In this document: piece by piece, positions 12,301-26,929 of the stretch | Layout of the letters: every line of letters starts with the position of its first letter | How positions within the stretch are numbered: position 1 is the stretch's first letter | DNA from: Loxodes magnus | Lineage: Eukaryota > Ciliophora > Karyorelictea > Loxodida > Loxodidae | Direction: 5' to 3' | Assembly (NCBI GenBank): GCA_946699065.1 | Contig: CAMPDV010000845.1 | Coordinates: forward strand, 1-64,000 | DNA length: 64,000 bases | Translations under genes and position numbers: made by a program | Notes under the pieces: model-generated | What the model was told of the DNA's origin: nothing | The model's input: the letters and a program-made list of their open reading frames with translations, nothing else | Database searches by the model: none

Positions 12301-15300
12301 TCCTTTTAGAGTAGATTACTCTCCTCTTTCAATTTTATTGCTTACAAAGTTATTATATAAAAAGGTGATATTAGCATTATAGCAGTATCCTACACCTCCT
12401 TATTATAAAGCTGTAACATTCTCAAAATGATTATATTAGATTAAATATTTATAAAATACTTCATCATTTACTATTGCAAAGCAAGAACCTATTTAGGATA
12501 TCTAATTATCACAAGTACAATTAAACATATCCAATTATGAGTTTTATGAATAAACAGCTGAACCAGGAAAATTTTTGCTTTGTCCATTTCTAAATGTTGT
12601 AAGAGTTAAAGTTAATGCACTATTTTATTAAATAGCTATTGCTGTACTATAATAGTTAGTCAAAGTACATTATTTCATTGTCATATTTGACTATATCATA
12701 AAAACAACTGAGCCTCCTTATTATTAAGATATTATATTGCTAAAAATAGAATTTTAGATACTTAAGTTGGATTACTAAGCATAAATAGTACCATCATTTA
12801 AATTGACTATTATATTACTGAAACTGGTATTATTTATTACAGCTTCTGATTGAAACACATATAAAGCTCCTCCTTTCTTTCCTTTTTCATTTCGAAACTT
12901 AGAATTTAAAATTTATATTTTAGATTAATATTCACTATATATAAAAACTCCTTTTTGTGACTCTTGATCATTAAAAATAGAATCACTTATGTAAATTTCA
13001 GAGTTATGAATGAAAATTCCAGGTGTTAAGTCATCTGCAGAGTTGCTGGCAAATGATATTGGCTAATGCTTAAGAGACTCTAGTACACATAAATAGAAGC
13101 TTTCCCTTTATTTTTATATATAGATGCTTTAGTAATTTAGCATTCACCATTTGAATTCCAAAGATTAATAATTCCTGTTTTATATGCTTAATTTTCATGA
13201 ATTGATATGTTGTCTAATTAAAATATACCATTTTAAGCGAATATAAAAGATCCTTCATCCGCCAAGCATTCGGTAACTTCTGAGTTTGTAAGAATTAATT
13301 TGCTTTACATATCAAGAAAAATAACACCACCTTTGAGTTTTGCTCAATTATCATAAAAATTGATTAAATCCATCTCAACTCTTGATATAAACATGTAGAT
13401 AACTGCTCCTTCTAATGCTGAATTATTATAAAATTATGAGTTTATAAATGTTACGTTTGATTATTCACAATAGGAAAATCCACCAAAAGCAGCAAAATTA
13501 TTATAACCTGTTATATTGTAAATTTGTGCATCTACTTAGAGAAATTAGAAGGTTCCTCCTTAAAAAGATAGATTTTCTTCAAATAAACTATTATAAATTT
13601 AAATTTTATCTTTATTGGCGTCTATCACTCCTCCTTAGCTTTCAACTACATTCTTTTTAAATTAACAATTTATAATTTAATAGTCTGTAGTGTAAGATTG
13701 TATTGAACCCCCTTTCTATCCTTTATTTCCTTAAAATTAAGAATTTTTTATAATTGCTTTAGTGAATTTTATGTCAATCATTGCTCCACTTGCAGCTTCA
13801 TTTTCAGAAATGAAACAATTAGTTAAGTTAAACCGATTGCCTGATATTTCCATTAAATCTCCCTTTATAATATAATTTTATTCCATTTTACTTTCAGAAA
13901 TATCTAAATTAGAGTTTTTAACTTCTATTATTCTATACTAAAGTTAATTCTACTTAAATAAACTATCTCTTATGATCATAGTTTCTACTTGCTAAGCTTA
14001 AATTAATGTATTTACTTAGTTACTTTGAAATTAGCACTTTTCTAACTGAATAAATTGTACATTTTCTATTTCTAAGAGGTTAGAGTCTGTATCTGTGTTG
14101 TTATAGAACTAACTTGATTGAATGTATACAGGTGAAGCTTGCTATAGGTATAAGATTATTCCTTACTTAGCCTTATTCTAATAAGCCTTTAAATTTTTAA
14201 TAATTAAATCTCCATTTTATAGGTAAATACATCTTCCTTGTTCATATGCTTCGTTGCTTCCCATTTCTGCCTTATCGAAAGTAACTTAAGAACTAAGGCT
14301 AAAAATAACAGCTCCTTTAGATGCATTGTTACCATAAGCTTGTAGATTAATAAATATTATTTTAGACTGATCAAAGTAAAAATTTCCATTGAATTTAACT
14401 TTGTTAAGTATTGCTTAAATATCTTATAAAACAACTGTCTGTTTTCAAAAGTTTCCAATACTTCCTATAGAAGCTTAGTTAGAAACAAATTAGCAGTTTA
14501 TAATATAAAATAGATTTTACTTTTTATCTGTGAATATATCAATCACACCACCTTAAGTATTAGTTTAGTTTTCTTAGAATAAACTATTTCTTATGGTGGC
14601 TACAAATGAGTTACTTAGATACATGAATCCTCCGCTTTAAAATATAGCTTCATTTCCTATACCTTAAACATTTTCCATCAAGGTTATATTCGAATCTACT
14701 AAATACAAGGCACCTCCTCTGTTGCATTTGTTTTATATAAAAGAACAATTTTAAATTAGCTAAGCGTTGATTTATATAATCAAATAGACCCTCCTTGATA
14801 AGTTGAGTTATTCTAAAGAAATTAATTGTCTATAAAGCTTTAAATGGATTAGAAGTTTATAGAAAAACTGCCTCCATTGTTTGCCTTGTTTTAGCTAAAT
14901 AAATTATTTTAGATGATTGTAGCTTATTTATTATCCTCTAAATAAAATGCTCCTCCATCATAGTTAGCTGTATTTAAACGAAAGTGCTATTTTCTATTAG
15001 ATAAATATTTGATGCTGATGAAAAATGAAACCCTCCAAATCTTTCAGCTATATTTCTAAAAGCTTTTATCAAATTTATTTCAGTTAAGTTTGAATGAAAA
15101 GATGCTAGAGAGCCTCCATATTAAGCTTTGCTTTCTACAAAAGAAGAGTTGTATATGAGACTAATACTTGAATTTTCAAAATAGATTACTCCTCCGTAAT
15201 CTGTTGAAGTATTGTTTTTAAATACCGAATTAGAGATACTATTTATCTTTGTCGCGTTTAAAAATATGCAACCCCCAAAATCGTTTGCAGAGTTGTTTCT

Positions 15301-16799
15301 GAAAATACTGAAGTCTATGTTTCTGATACTAGAGTTAAGAGTTAAATAAATGACTCCTCCACTCTTTTTAGCGATATTATTAGCGAAACTAATATTTCTT
15401 AATTAATCAATATTTGATTAGTTTCCAAACAAAAAGCTTCCCATCTTATCTAGAGCTGTATTTTCCTCAGCAATTATATTTTCAATCGATGTTATATTAG
15501 TCAAGTAAATATAGAAAGGACCCACCACTACTAGCTCTATTTTTCTTGAATAAAAGAATCTTTAATTAGTAAAATATTAGATTGGACTGTATAGAAAACA
15601 GCTCCAAATATCGATGCATTATTTTAGTAGAATGTACTGTTTACTATTAACTCTATGCTTGAATATGAGGCACTAATACATCCACCGTTTTAAGTAGCTT
15701 AATTAGAATAAAAGAAGCTATTTTAAATTACTTTAATCAAAGATTGCTGCATTCAAATAATTCCTTCAGTTCCTTTGTTGTTCTCAAATTTGCATTCTTG
15801 AATACTTAAGTTTGAGTAAATTAAATAAAAGGCTCTAACTAAAGATGAATCTCCATTAGAAAGGAATTGACTTTTAATGAGATACTAATTAGACTTATAT
15901 GACTAAAAGATTCCTGTAGTTTAGGCTGAATTTTACTAAAATAGGGAATTTTCTATAACTAAAGTTGACTCTGTATGCATTATTAGTGTTTTAATGGCTG
16001 TATTTTTTTTTAAAGTAGTCTTGTTTATATTTAACTAGCTATTATAGGAGTAAATCACTTATCCTTAATTAGCTAAGATACTACTGTTTTAAATAGAAAG
16101 TATGGAACTATTTAGATAAAATAGCTGATTTCAGAAAGGAATTTTCATATTTTCTACCTGTGAGTTTTGCAGAAGAAAGCTACTTGAATAGAAATAAAAT
16201 CAGGAACCTTAGCTCTATTAAGAGTCTTTAATAGTGGAATTTATAATAACTAACTGAGATTTGGTAGCATTAAGGAAAGAAGTTTATTAGTTCTAACTAG
16301 ATTGGAGTTAGTCATAATCTATTTTGTATTATTGAATCTTAATTGTTAAGTCTACCATAGCTAAGTAGTCCTTTACTAGTAGCAAAGTACTATTTTTAAA
16401 GATGATGATAGTGGCATTTGGTAGTTTATTATAGCACATTTCTATGTGACTTTCATTGTCTTAGCATTTCTTAAATTACTAGATTGTTATTTATTTCCCT
16501 TATTATTACTAAGCTAATCCTCTCATTATTTCACATTTATCTATACAATTCTTACATTTCAAGCAGTCTAAGCTATGCTCGTGTGGTGATATGTATATTG
16601 TATGAGGCTCTCCTTCTTCTAAAGCATAAATAGTCTCTGAAATGGAAATAAAAGGGAAATTTATAGTTCCATTAGAATCTTAAATACTAAGTGAGGTAAA
16701 AAGCGCAGGAGATGTTACATAGATTTACTTAGCTAAAGTTCTGGTAATAGAGAATAAATTGAAGGCAATAAATAGAAAAGTTAAGGGATTAACTTCCAT
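9384..16799 (-). pseudogene. frameshifted copy of the beta-helix / 7TM protein (left arm)
   Basis: This is the inverted partner of the gene at 27,023-34,831, starting at an equivalent ATG (16,799) and ending at a TGA at 9,384. Most of it is nearly identical to the right copy, including TGA codons at the same tryptophan sites (GFWR, YYWE). Relative to the right copy it has three single-base insertions, at about 15,545, 15,517 and 10,767; the last lies in a segment where the right copy keeps the frame into a conserved membrane region. Their sum restores the frame, so start and stop are in phase but the middle is out of phase. A segment at about 15,520-16,350 has diverged strongly from the right copy. 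Likely a pseudogene, unless the single-base differences are sequencing errors. Confidence 0.7.
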
Positions 16800-16890
16800 T
16801 ATACAGTTAAGAATAAAATAATAACTAAATAGAGCTATTAAATTAATAGCTTAACTAAAACTAACTTTAATCAACTAATATATCAAACAT
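9400..16890 (-). repeat. giant inverted repeat, left arm
   Basis: The reverse complement of this arm matches 26,930-34,500. The inner boundary lies just beyond the start codon: ATTAATAGCTTAACTAAAAC near 16,845 matches its complement near 26,970, after which similarity stops. The outer part, beyond about 9,700, is more diverged but still alignable. The arms are about 7.5 kb and the spacer about 10 kb. Confidence 0.85.
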
Positions 16891-19800
16891 TTCCATAACT
16901 ATTATTAGACTGTTCCTTATAAAGGATTTAATAGATATACATTAATAAATATAAGAAAAAGGAGAGTAGTTTGTATAAAGAAAGCTATAATAAAGTATAT
17001 ATGTCTTTATTAAATAATTTTTAGTAAGCTATTAAATTAATTTACATCTAGTTATTTATTTAGGTACCAAGTAATTAATTTTTAAGACATTGATAAACCT
17101 ATCTAACTATAAAATTATTGTATACTTATTTATAGGTTTAGATTTAAGAAACTTAATAGCCTTGTAATTAAGAAAATAAAAGTTAAAGTTAGAGTGTATA
17201 ATCAGAAAGGTTTGTATTTATTTAATATCCTCTTTTTCTTTATGTATTAACATTTTAATATCTAAAATGATGTCTTCTATTATGTAGGTAATCTTTCCTT
17301 AGATTAAATAATGCAAAACTAAATGCCTTTTTCCTTATAACTAAATTTTAGAATTAGTTAGGATCTTAGACTTAGCTATAATTATCCTTAGGGTGCATAT
17401 AGCAAAGAGTAAAGAATAAAATAGCTTATTTTTTAAGTAATTAAGTTATTTAAGCTTCTTAGGATTATCTAAATAACCATTCACATCCTGCTTTCGTACT
17501 AAAGTGACTTTAATAGTTTATTAATTTGATTTGTATTGAGATACTAAATTAAAACATTAGAGAAAGATAAGTTCTTATTTTAAAATAATATTAGTTAAGA
17601 GCTTCTATTAAGACTTATGCTTTATAAGTCTATGTAGGTAGCTACTCTCAGTAAAAATAGCATAGTTAGTTCTCTATGTTAGGAAATATTAAATGATGGG
17701 CATTGACGATTATACTTCTGTTGTATTGAATCCTGCTTAAATAAACTAATTAAAAGTATAGGAAATAAGTTAGTTAAAGATAAACTTAATTATATAGTTA
17801 AATACTTTAACCATATACAATCATTCTACTATTTAACTATCAAATGCATGAGAATATAAATTTAATAGAGATTAGATAGTTCAGTTATATATCTACTGGA
17901 ATATATTTCATATATAACTACCTTTAAGTCTATAACCTTATATAATACAAATATCACCCATTAGTTATTTCTATCCTCATCAAATTAAGTTTAAATAAGA
18001 AAGAAAAGGAACAGCTAATCATTTATTTTAGATATAACATATAAATTTAAATACCAACTTAGATACTTTATTACCTCCATAATGTAAAATCAATCAAGTA
18101 CCTACTATCATTTATACCCTTAAAACCCACTATCTACTAAAAAGTTCTCACTTTAGGTTAATTAGAAATATAAAGGCTTTAGCATTAATAAAACACATAC
18201 ACTTACCTATATAAATAAATCAGTTATATATCATTTCTCTTATTTAAAAACATTTCTAAATCTAAATTATTATTTTAATTATATAGTCTTAAGAACTTTC
18301 AAACCTTAGTCTTTAACATTAAATTAAAATTAAGCAAGGCTGCTACAAAACTGAGTGTCTAATTAATAAAAATAAAGCTTTAAACTATTATTAAGTAATC
18401 TATCACTAAATGTTGGCTTATATTATCATTCAAAATTTAAATTCTCTCTAATAATTTCCTAAAATTTAAGCTATATAAAATAACTATTATTTTAATTCTT
18501 CAATCATAATCAAAGCAGTGATATATAAAAGGAACATTTATATTAAGAATAATAAAAAATAACTAAATAGTAAATCAAAGCCTTTAGAAAAAGCAAAATA
18601 AAGATATAAGCTTTATAATCAATTTGAAAATGATAATTAACAAAGGAAATATTAATTAAAATATATGTAGCCTCGTGAGTAAAATAAATACCACTTGCTT
18701 TTTCTTTTATCCTTAATAAATTTAGAGTAACTAAATTAAAGAAAATGAAATTAATAAGACACAAAAATTAGAAAAAAGAAGCAAACTAATTTAAAGGAAA
18801 AACTAAAATTGAATAAAATAAATGATGTACATTTATTATAATACTTATGAATAAAAATGGTATAACTACAAAAGTTAATTTATTATATTTATGAACAATT
18901 TATAATATTTTTGAAGAATAGATCAATGCTAATATATTTATTCAAACTATTTTAAATAAAACAAAAGCTAGCATTCTATAGAGTTTAGATATTTTTATTA
19001 TAATCTTGTAGATAAACATTTTCAATTTCTTTGATGCGTTTTGTATTTAGTATGGAATTAATAAAAGAAATATTTATTATACTTCAAGATCATTATTTAT
19101 AGATAAATAGGAAAAGAGATATACATTTTGGTTAATATTTATTAAAGATTAAGCTTTACGCAATAAAGTTTATAATAAAATGTAGAATTTTATTAGGAGA
19201 AGTAGAATACAGAAGAGGCATAAAATTAATTTGCGTATTTTATTTGCTTAAAATTAAAAAAACCTATGATTAGGCTACAACTCTTGCTGATCTAGAGAAA
19301 TTAAAAAAAGAAAGATAAAAATTTTCTAACTATTAATTTAAATTAAGCAAATAAGAACTTAAATAATTAACTAATTATCATATTAAAGCTTATATAGCAA
19401 TAATAATAAATATAACTATATTTAAATAGAGCTTTGCTTCATTTGTTTTATTTTAAAAAGAGTTTATAAAATAAAGTTATAGTTAATAATAAAAGTATCT
19501 TAAAGAATGCTTATAATTTCTTTTATAATATAAACTCAAATCTATGATGTATGAAAAATAAATTCATAAGAGAAACAAGTCATAAAATAGACTAAATAAA
19601 ATAATTAAGTGAGCATTCTTAATCCTTTGAAATACACTAATTAATATTCTAATATTTAAATTTTTATTAGTAGCTTCTATATTTTAATGCTTTTATCATA
19701 AAAGAAAATTAAGAAAAAGAAGGTATTATATATTTTATTTAATAGAAGCAAAGATAAACTTTTAACTCTTTGGTAAGTCACACTTAAATAATTTTAAATA

Positions 19801-20865
19801 ATTATAATTTTTTGCTTATTTGTAATATTTTATCTCTTAATAAATCTTTAGAAAGTAACTTTTCTCATAAAAAATTCTATAGTAAATAGTAAAAATATTT
19901 TAAAATCTAGCTTTTCTTTAAGCTTTTTTATAAATTATTTAATTATTTCTCTTTTATTCACTACTGAAGAGAAAAATGTTCTCATACTAAGAAAATAAAT
20001 CTATATAAAAGTTATGAAGCTTAAATATCCAAATTATTTGAGTAAATAGAGAAAAAAATCAGAATAAAATAATGAATTAAGAGTTTAGTAATTTCTTTTA
20101 TTAAATAACTAAGATTAACTTCATCTCTTATAATTAAATTTTAAATAACTTTTGTTTTTAAGTATATGCATTCTATAGATCTAATAGTTTCCCTAGATAT
20201 AGTATTGGCTTATGTATTCTAAATTTAGAGAATTATAAAAATAGGGATAAGTTTTAATCTTTTATCATAAGAGAAAAAATTAGGTTAGAAATATAATCTG
20301 CCTTTTTAATTACATATACACTAAATAAGCAACCTCAATTCCTTTCTATATTAATTAAACTTTCCTTGTGATATTATGGACAAACTTACTACCAGACTAA
20401 ACATGCGAAGGAAAGCTATAAGCATATAATTGGTTCCTTTAATAACTTAGTTTTGAAAAGTTTTTAGCTATAAGCCAGTGTATATTTCTACGAAAGCAGA
20501 CAAAGTTAAATTAAGTTAGTCACATACCATAAAAATATTGGCTAATAAAAAAGCAATTTAAGCTAAATAAAGAGTTGAGTCTTATATGGAAAAAAATAAA
20601 TAGATAAATAGAGACATAAAAGAAAGTCTTTTCGTATCTCTACAATTTATAATTTCATATACTAAGCATACTAGTAATTTCAACATCTTTTATTTTAATA
20701 TCTGACTAAAATACAGATATAACAAAAAATAATAGATAAACATTGAAGTTTAAAAAACAGAACATGTTTTATAATCTTATAGTTAAGAGTTAATCATAAC
20801 TTATGAAGCAAAACTTGTTTTAAACTTAATTAAAGGAATTAAATTAAAAGGAAAGCGCTTAAGAA
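16891..20865. other. AT-rich stretch without recognised gene
   Basis: This is the inverted-repeat spacer. It is dominated by TAA/TTA-rich sequence. I saw no protein motif, tRNA or tandem array. Confidence 0.5.
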
Positions 20866-22782
20866 ATGAGTGGATAGAAAGAAAGTTTAAATAGCTATTG
20901 TGAAAAATAAGAAAAGCATATAAATTTTCTATATTCTTAGGGTATTTTAAATGACTGATGTTCTTAAGAAGAAATAAAGTGTTCTTAATTTGTTAAAGCA
21001 AATTAATTTGATTATGAAGATTAATCTAAAACCTAAAAACATGAGATAAGAGTATTTTAGACATAGTTTATGGATGTAAAGCGCAAGCTATGGAATCATA
21101 TTTATATCCTTTAATAGATATTTCAGTTTTTAAAGGAAAATGAAATAGCTAATTTATAGTAAGTTAGTAAAGCACTATACCACTTTAACTACTAGTTCTT
21201 TTAATTAATAATTGGAAGATACTCAACAAATGAAAATTATACGAAAAATAGAATTGAATGGACTCTCAAATAATTCGCAAGTTCAGATACAAAGTAAATA
21301 ATTATAAATATGAATAGCTTTTCAGAGAGCTTAAGTAGCTAAATAAAACAGATTTTTGAAAAATGCATATTGAGGAAGTAAACTTTAAACAGAAAGAGAA
21401 AAAGTCTTTAATAGCTTTTGGAGGTTACAATAGCGAATTGGCCTTCTCAAAAAATTGCACTGCCAGATATTTCAGCATGTGCCAATTTAAAAAGACTATC
21501 ACTTTACTAAATGAATTTATCTGATGAACAGCTTAATTTTTTGGAGAAGTTAAAACATTTGGATTCAATCTATTTGATAAGTGAATAGTGGCATCAAAAC
21601 TAGATTACAGGAAGTTTTCTGATTAACTATTGTCTAAGTTTAAATCTAAAGATACTAGAGATATGTAGTGAAAAGATTAATTTTGACTATATCTAAAATT
21701 ATTTGTCAAAAAAGGGAAATTAGCTTGAGATACTCAACATTAATAACAACTAACGATTCAATCAGTTCTGCGACTAATGTCATAAGATTAACAAAATAGA
21801 GATAACAGAGCCTAGTCAAATAAAGGAACAAATTTTAAGCAAAATACACAAGAGTAAGCTTTAAAGAATGATAATTAGAAATTCAACTTTGAGAGTTTAA
21901 GATTATTAACTAATTTTTTCTCATTAATGAGCTTTTCTTTAATAGGTTGAGTTCAGTGATTGCGAAAACTTTACAAAAGAACATTTATAGCTCTTACTCT
22001 AAAACTCTCCCAACTTAAAATCACTTATTTTTGAGTAGATATTATAGATTAATGATAGTGATTTCCAAATTATTAGTACCTATGGCTAAAATTATGAAGA
22101 GATTTCCTTTAAAGAAATGGAATAAATTACGAATGAAACTTTATAGCTCATATTTAGTAGCTGCAGAAAGCTTAAGAAAATTACTGCTTCTGAAATATAT
22201 GACTTATAGTTTGAAACCCTGTAAGTAATGAGAGAAAACTGCAAATAGTTGGAAAGCTTAGAACTGCATTCCTGTTTAAATTTAAATGAAAGCCATATAA
22301 AAGAAATTATATCCATTCTAAATCTAAAATAACTGACTTTGAATAATTTTAGTATTAAAAACGAATATGTGCATTTAATAATTTAAAGTCAGCTAAACTT
22401 AAGTTATTTAGACTTAAGCTACAATGAAGAAATCAACGAATTTGCCTTTCTTTTTGTGGATGAAGATAACAAAGAATACCCTATTTATAAAAAACTTAGA
22501 TTCTTAAATTTTTATTCTGAAAAAATAAGCGAAGAGTGGATTAAAAATTTAATAGAAAGATTTAGAAAAATAAAGATTTTAATATTTGAGTATGTTAGTA
22601 TAATAGATTTTGATATAAGTCTTAGCTTATTAAACATTTAAATGTATAACTCTTAATTTAAAGCTATAAATAACTTGAATCTTTTGGTCTTATTTATATA
22701 ATCAAATATTATATGCTTTATTTAAAAGTTATTAAATAACCTTTGTAGCAAAGCTATTTCATTAATCATTTATTATAATTGA
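20866..22782 (+). CDS. F-box / leucine-rich repeat protein
   Basis: A single frame of 639 codons runs from ATG 20,866 to TGA 22,780. Residues about 72-112 form an F-box: LWNHIYILQQIFQFLKENEI then LQQVSKALYHF. From about residue 185 onward leucine-rich units follow (CANLKRLSLYQMNLSDEQL, LNLKILEICSEKI, LEILNINNNQRF, LSYLDLSYNEEI, KLRFLNFYSEKI). F-box proteins link substrates bound by their repeats to SCF ubiquitin ligases. The first 40 residues hold several Cys/His (SYCEKQEKH, NDWCSQEEIKC) that may be a decayed B-box. Two codons are TGA (20,956 in NDWC and 21,928). Other tryptophans use TGG, so code use is mixed. It is alone in the spacer of the giant inverted repeat. The true end is uncertain: TAA at 22,639 could end a shorter product under another code. 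Confidence 0.65.
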
Positions 22783-25700
22783 AATTTTTAAACTTTAAGT
22801 ATAAAAATATACTTAGCGATATGATTCTGTTTAGCAGCCTTTTTACCTAAATTAGGTTCATATTTTTCTTGATTCTTTCTTTTAAAATATAAAGCAAAAG
22901 AGACTTCAAAATTCTATTAGTTTTTTTAACTTAATCATAATTTAATTCTTACAAAACGAAAAGTTTATTATATTTATACATGCATTTGTGCCATTTAGAT
23001 CAATTTTAAAAAAGAGCTGCTATTAACTTTAACTTTTTTATTTTATATTAATGACTGTAAAATTTTACGAAACTTGCTTAAAAAGGATTATATAGCTGCT
23101 ATCTATTTTTGTTGGTTAACATTCTTTATATTTATTTATAAAGATTCAAATCTAATTATTTAAAGTCTTGGTTTTTAAGCTAGAAAAATTGATATTTAAG
23201 TTATTGTTATTAAATCTATTAAAATAATCTCCTAATGAAGAATTTCTAGTAAGTTGTTGTAATTCAAATACATCTAATTGAGATTATTTATGAACTAAAA
23301 GGTAATAAGATTCGGTTATTCTCTCTTTGTAGAAGCTTTTATAGTTTCTCTCTATAGGTATAATTAAATTGGGTTAGAAGACTTTGATGTATATAGTTAC
23401 TTGATAGTTATTAAGACTCTAAGCATATTTAGCGTAGAAATGTTTGCTTTAAAATTAATATAAATTGATAACGAGACTTTATCATTTTATTGGATAAAAG
23501 AGCATATGTAGACTCAACTATATATGAAAGATAAGCAATATTAAAATAAATAACTATGAAGGCTTTATATCCTTAATAATTATTTTTAATTGAAAAATAT
23601 ATTTATGAAACATAGTAAAAAACTAAAATACCTAATTATTAAAGAAGAAAAAATATTATCAATAGGAATGAGTCTAGTACAAAATAATAAATAGAGAACA
23701 ATTGCTGAAATCCGTGAATGGTGATTACCAAATTTATATGACTAGAGTTTTAAAATAATTTCGCTCAAAAAATTCAAAGAAAAATAGATTTAATGTGTAA
23801 CTTATACCGTCTTAATATAAATGATTTTATTATAATTATATAGTGGGATATTATGTTTTTGTTAGATTTAAAAACCAAATGTTTAATTAATTAATTTAAC
23901 CTAATAAATAACAATAATAATAATAAAAGCTTAAAGATTCAGTTAAGATTTAAAGGGTTATAAATCAACATTTAGCTTCTTTAATAAAAGTCAGCATTGA
24001 TAATCAAAAAGATATAAATAGAAAATAATCAAGCAATATTTTATGAAAAGCATCAAATATCATACGAAAAATAAAAAATATTATATCAATTAGGCTTTTT
24101 AAAATGATTCTAAATGCATAAATCAAAAACTATGAAATTCAGAATTTATAGCATTATGAAGAATTGCCCGATGATTCATAATAAATATCACTTGAAATTT
24201 ATATAAATTTTTATCTGTTAAAGAATGAAAATTATTCCTTAAAACATTAAATTATTTTATTTCTTTTCTAACTAAATTAGATTTTGTCTTTCAGTTCAAC
24301 AATTCATATCTATTTTAGTCTATCTAGCTTAGATTTATACATTTACTTTTATTAAAGCTTTTAAATTTTTTCTTTATCATTTATTTAAATTTATTAGTCT
24401 AAAATTGTTTTCAGTTTAAAATTCCAGAACAAAAAGTTGATATTTTAAAGTCTAAACTTAAGAATTAGATATTATTAGTTGAAGTGAGGCTTACCTTTAA
24501 ATGACAATTGCTATAATAGTAAAAATACGTTGATTCATCTATTAATTAATTTAATTAATTATAAATGTAAGAGCTTTCATTTAAATTAGCAAACTAAATA
24601 TAAATTTATAAAAATAAGCTGAAGATTATACCATTTCTTAAGCTATTAAATAATAATTTTATTTAAAATAATCTTATGGTATCTTAGCTGCTAATTTGTT
24701 TATTTCTATCTATTTATTATATAAATAAATCTAAGGTTCTTTCAAACCTTTTTTTTATTTAATTTACTATTTAGACTTTAATTAATTAAATATCCCTTGG
24801 TATATAAATAATTTATTCACATAAGCATTTTACCTTATTTTTCCTAATTTTCTTTTATCTTTCAAACTTAAAAGTTTTACTACCTAATTTAGATTTTAAC
24901 GAAATTAGATTTCTAAGCCACATAATTATTCCTAAATAAGTAATATTTATTAATAAGTTGAAAGGTTTTTTATTGATGAGCTATATAAATAATTCTATTA
25001 TTTTAATTTTCATTCTAAATTTATTTTATAGATGCTTCTTTAATATCAGATTGTGTCATTACTATCAATCTTAAGGTAAATAATATTTGTGTATAAATCA
25101 CTTAAAGAGAAAATTATTATACATTGGCTTATCTGATGCTGGTTAATTTATACTTCATTCTAATAGAAAAAGTTTATAAGCTTGAAAAACTTAAATCGAA
25201 TAAGTTTGAAGTACCTTTTAATACCAGATATAGAAGCAGATATATATGATAAATATTTTAGTTTAGCTTTAATCACATTTATATAAAATTAAAACTAAAA
25301 TAGATGAGAAAGAGGATAAACAATTATTATATAGAATATTTATTTGCTCGTTTAAATATACAAAGGAGTCATAAATTATAATCAATTAAGCAAGAAGTCT
25401 ATGAATAAACTAATATTAAATTAAAATTAAAAATGCAAAAAGTTTATTGTTTAACTAAATATTATAAATGCTATGTAAGGCAAAATCTTAAACCAAATAA
25501 ATAATTATTAGCAAGCTAAAAGTTATCGTAATTTCAATCCATTAAAAGATAATAGAAATAAAGAGTCCAAGAAGGTAAAATAGATACTTATTAGATAAAT
25601 CTTAGTATACTAAGTTTATTTATCATAATACTAGAATATTTTTCAGTTTAATATCTAATTAAATTCTTATAACTATAATGAGCTATTCAAGTTATTTACC

Positions 25701-26595
25701 TTCTAAATTTCCTTGTACTTTAATTATAATCAAGCAAAGAAAGCCTTTCGGATAAGTTCTAGATTAAAAGTCCTTCTTTGCTTGATGAAGATCAAAATTA
25801 AGCTAAACTACTTGCTAATTATAAAAAATGTAAACAATTTTTTAAGAGATAATGAGGATATAGTTACTCTTTTATCACAGCTATAGAGGTTAAAAATAAG
25901 TTCCAACTTTATTAGTAGCTCTCTTCAATATGCTAAAGCATCTAAAATATTAAAAGTCTATAGTAAAAATAAAATAATAAGTATAGAAACAAACATAGCT
26001 CTTTTTCTTAATGATGCTGATTAAATAATTACTATTTACTCTATTCCTTTAAATCAATTTCTTATATCTACACTATTAATCAAATTAAATGTTAGTGCTT
26101 ATATCACAATAAGGAATTTCCTAACTTACTATGAGATACTTTAATATTAGTTAGAACTTTCTTTTTGCAAGCTCTTTTAAGACTGTAAAAGTGATAAAGA
26201 TTCCATTTGATGATATACGTTTTTTGATAAACTTGGTTGATAAGTAAAAGCTAATTATCCTTAAATTCTTAAAGGTTTTATTTGTATAATTATCAATTCT
26301 TTTTATCTATGCCAATTTTTTTTGCCTTGGCTATATTTGGATTTCATTCACCAGAACAATAGCCTAGGACTATTTTAAATAGAATCTTAAAAAAAGAATC
26401 TATTTAATAAAGAGCGACTTAATGTGCAGTTTTAAATTGGTTTTATCTTTATCTTATGATTTTGAAGAATATCAATTATTAACTTCTAAACATTTATTTT
26501 TACATAAGCTAGAATTAAATAAAAGTATTAAGCATTGTAGGATTTTATCTCATAAGAGACTTAATAGTTATTAAATTACTCTATCAGTCAAATAT
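22783..26595. other. AT-rich stretch, possible eroded leucine-rich fragment
   Basis: This stretch is mostly featureless AT-rich DNA. Between about 25,740 and 26,220 on the + strand the frame reads leucine-rich text (LSQLQRLKISSNFISSSL, LLIKLNVSAYITIRNFL) that could be a degraded leucine-rich-repeat fragment related in style to 20,866-22,782. There is no F-box and no start that can be defended. Confidence 0.3.
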
Positions 26596-26599
26596 TCTA

Positions 26600-26745
26600 T
26601 TTAATACCAAATCAATAAATAAATCTCTTTATGTAGATCTATTCTCCAAGCATCTATCATCATTTATAAATGTATAAGTTCATATCCTATAAGCATGTTG
26701 TAAGCTGTAGCTTGACACTTAGGATTTGTCATTGGATTGGATCAT
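26600..26745 (-). pseudogene. unrecognised protein fragment
   Basis: The minus-strand frame reads KWSNPMTNPKCQATAYNML and then GYELIHLQMMIDAW. Codon choice is less AT-skewed than the flanks and it looks like a real protein segment, but I do not recognise the family. Its first W is TGA. It lies about 200 bases outside the inner end of the right inverted-repeat arm. Confidence 0.3.
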
Positions 26746-26929
26746 TTAACCTTCTTGCTAAATAATAAAATAACTAGCTGTATATTAATTTAATAACTTA
26801 CATAAGCATATTTAATAAAATCAATTATACTCTATTATAACTTACTTTATACAACCTACTTTCCCTTTATTTTATTAATGATCTAGATATATTAAATCTT
26901 CTATTTAGATCAGTAACTAAAACTTATTA

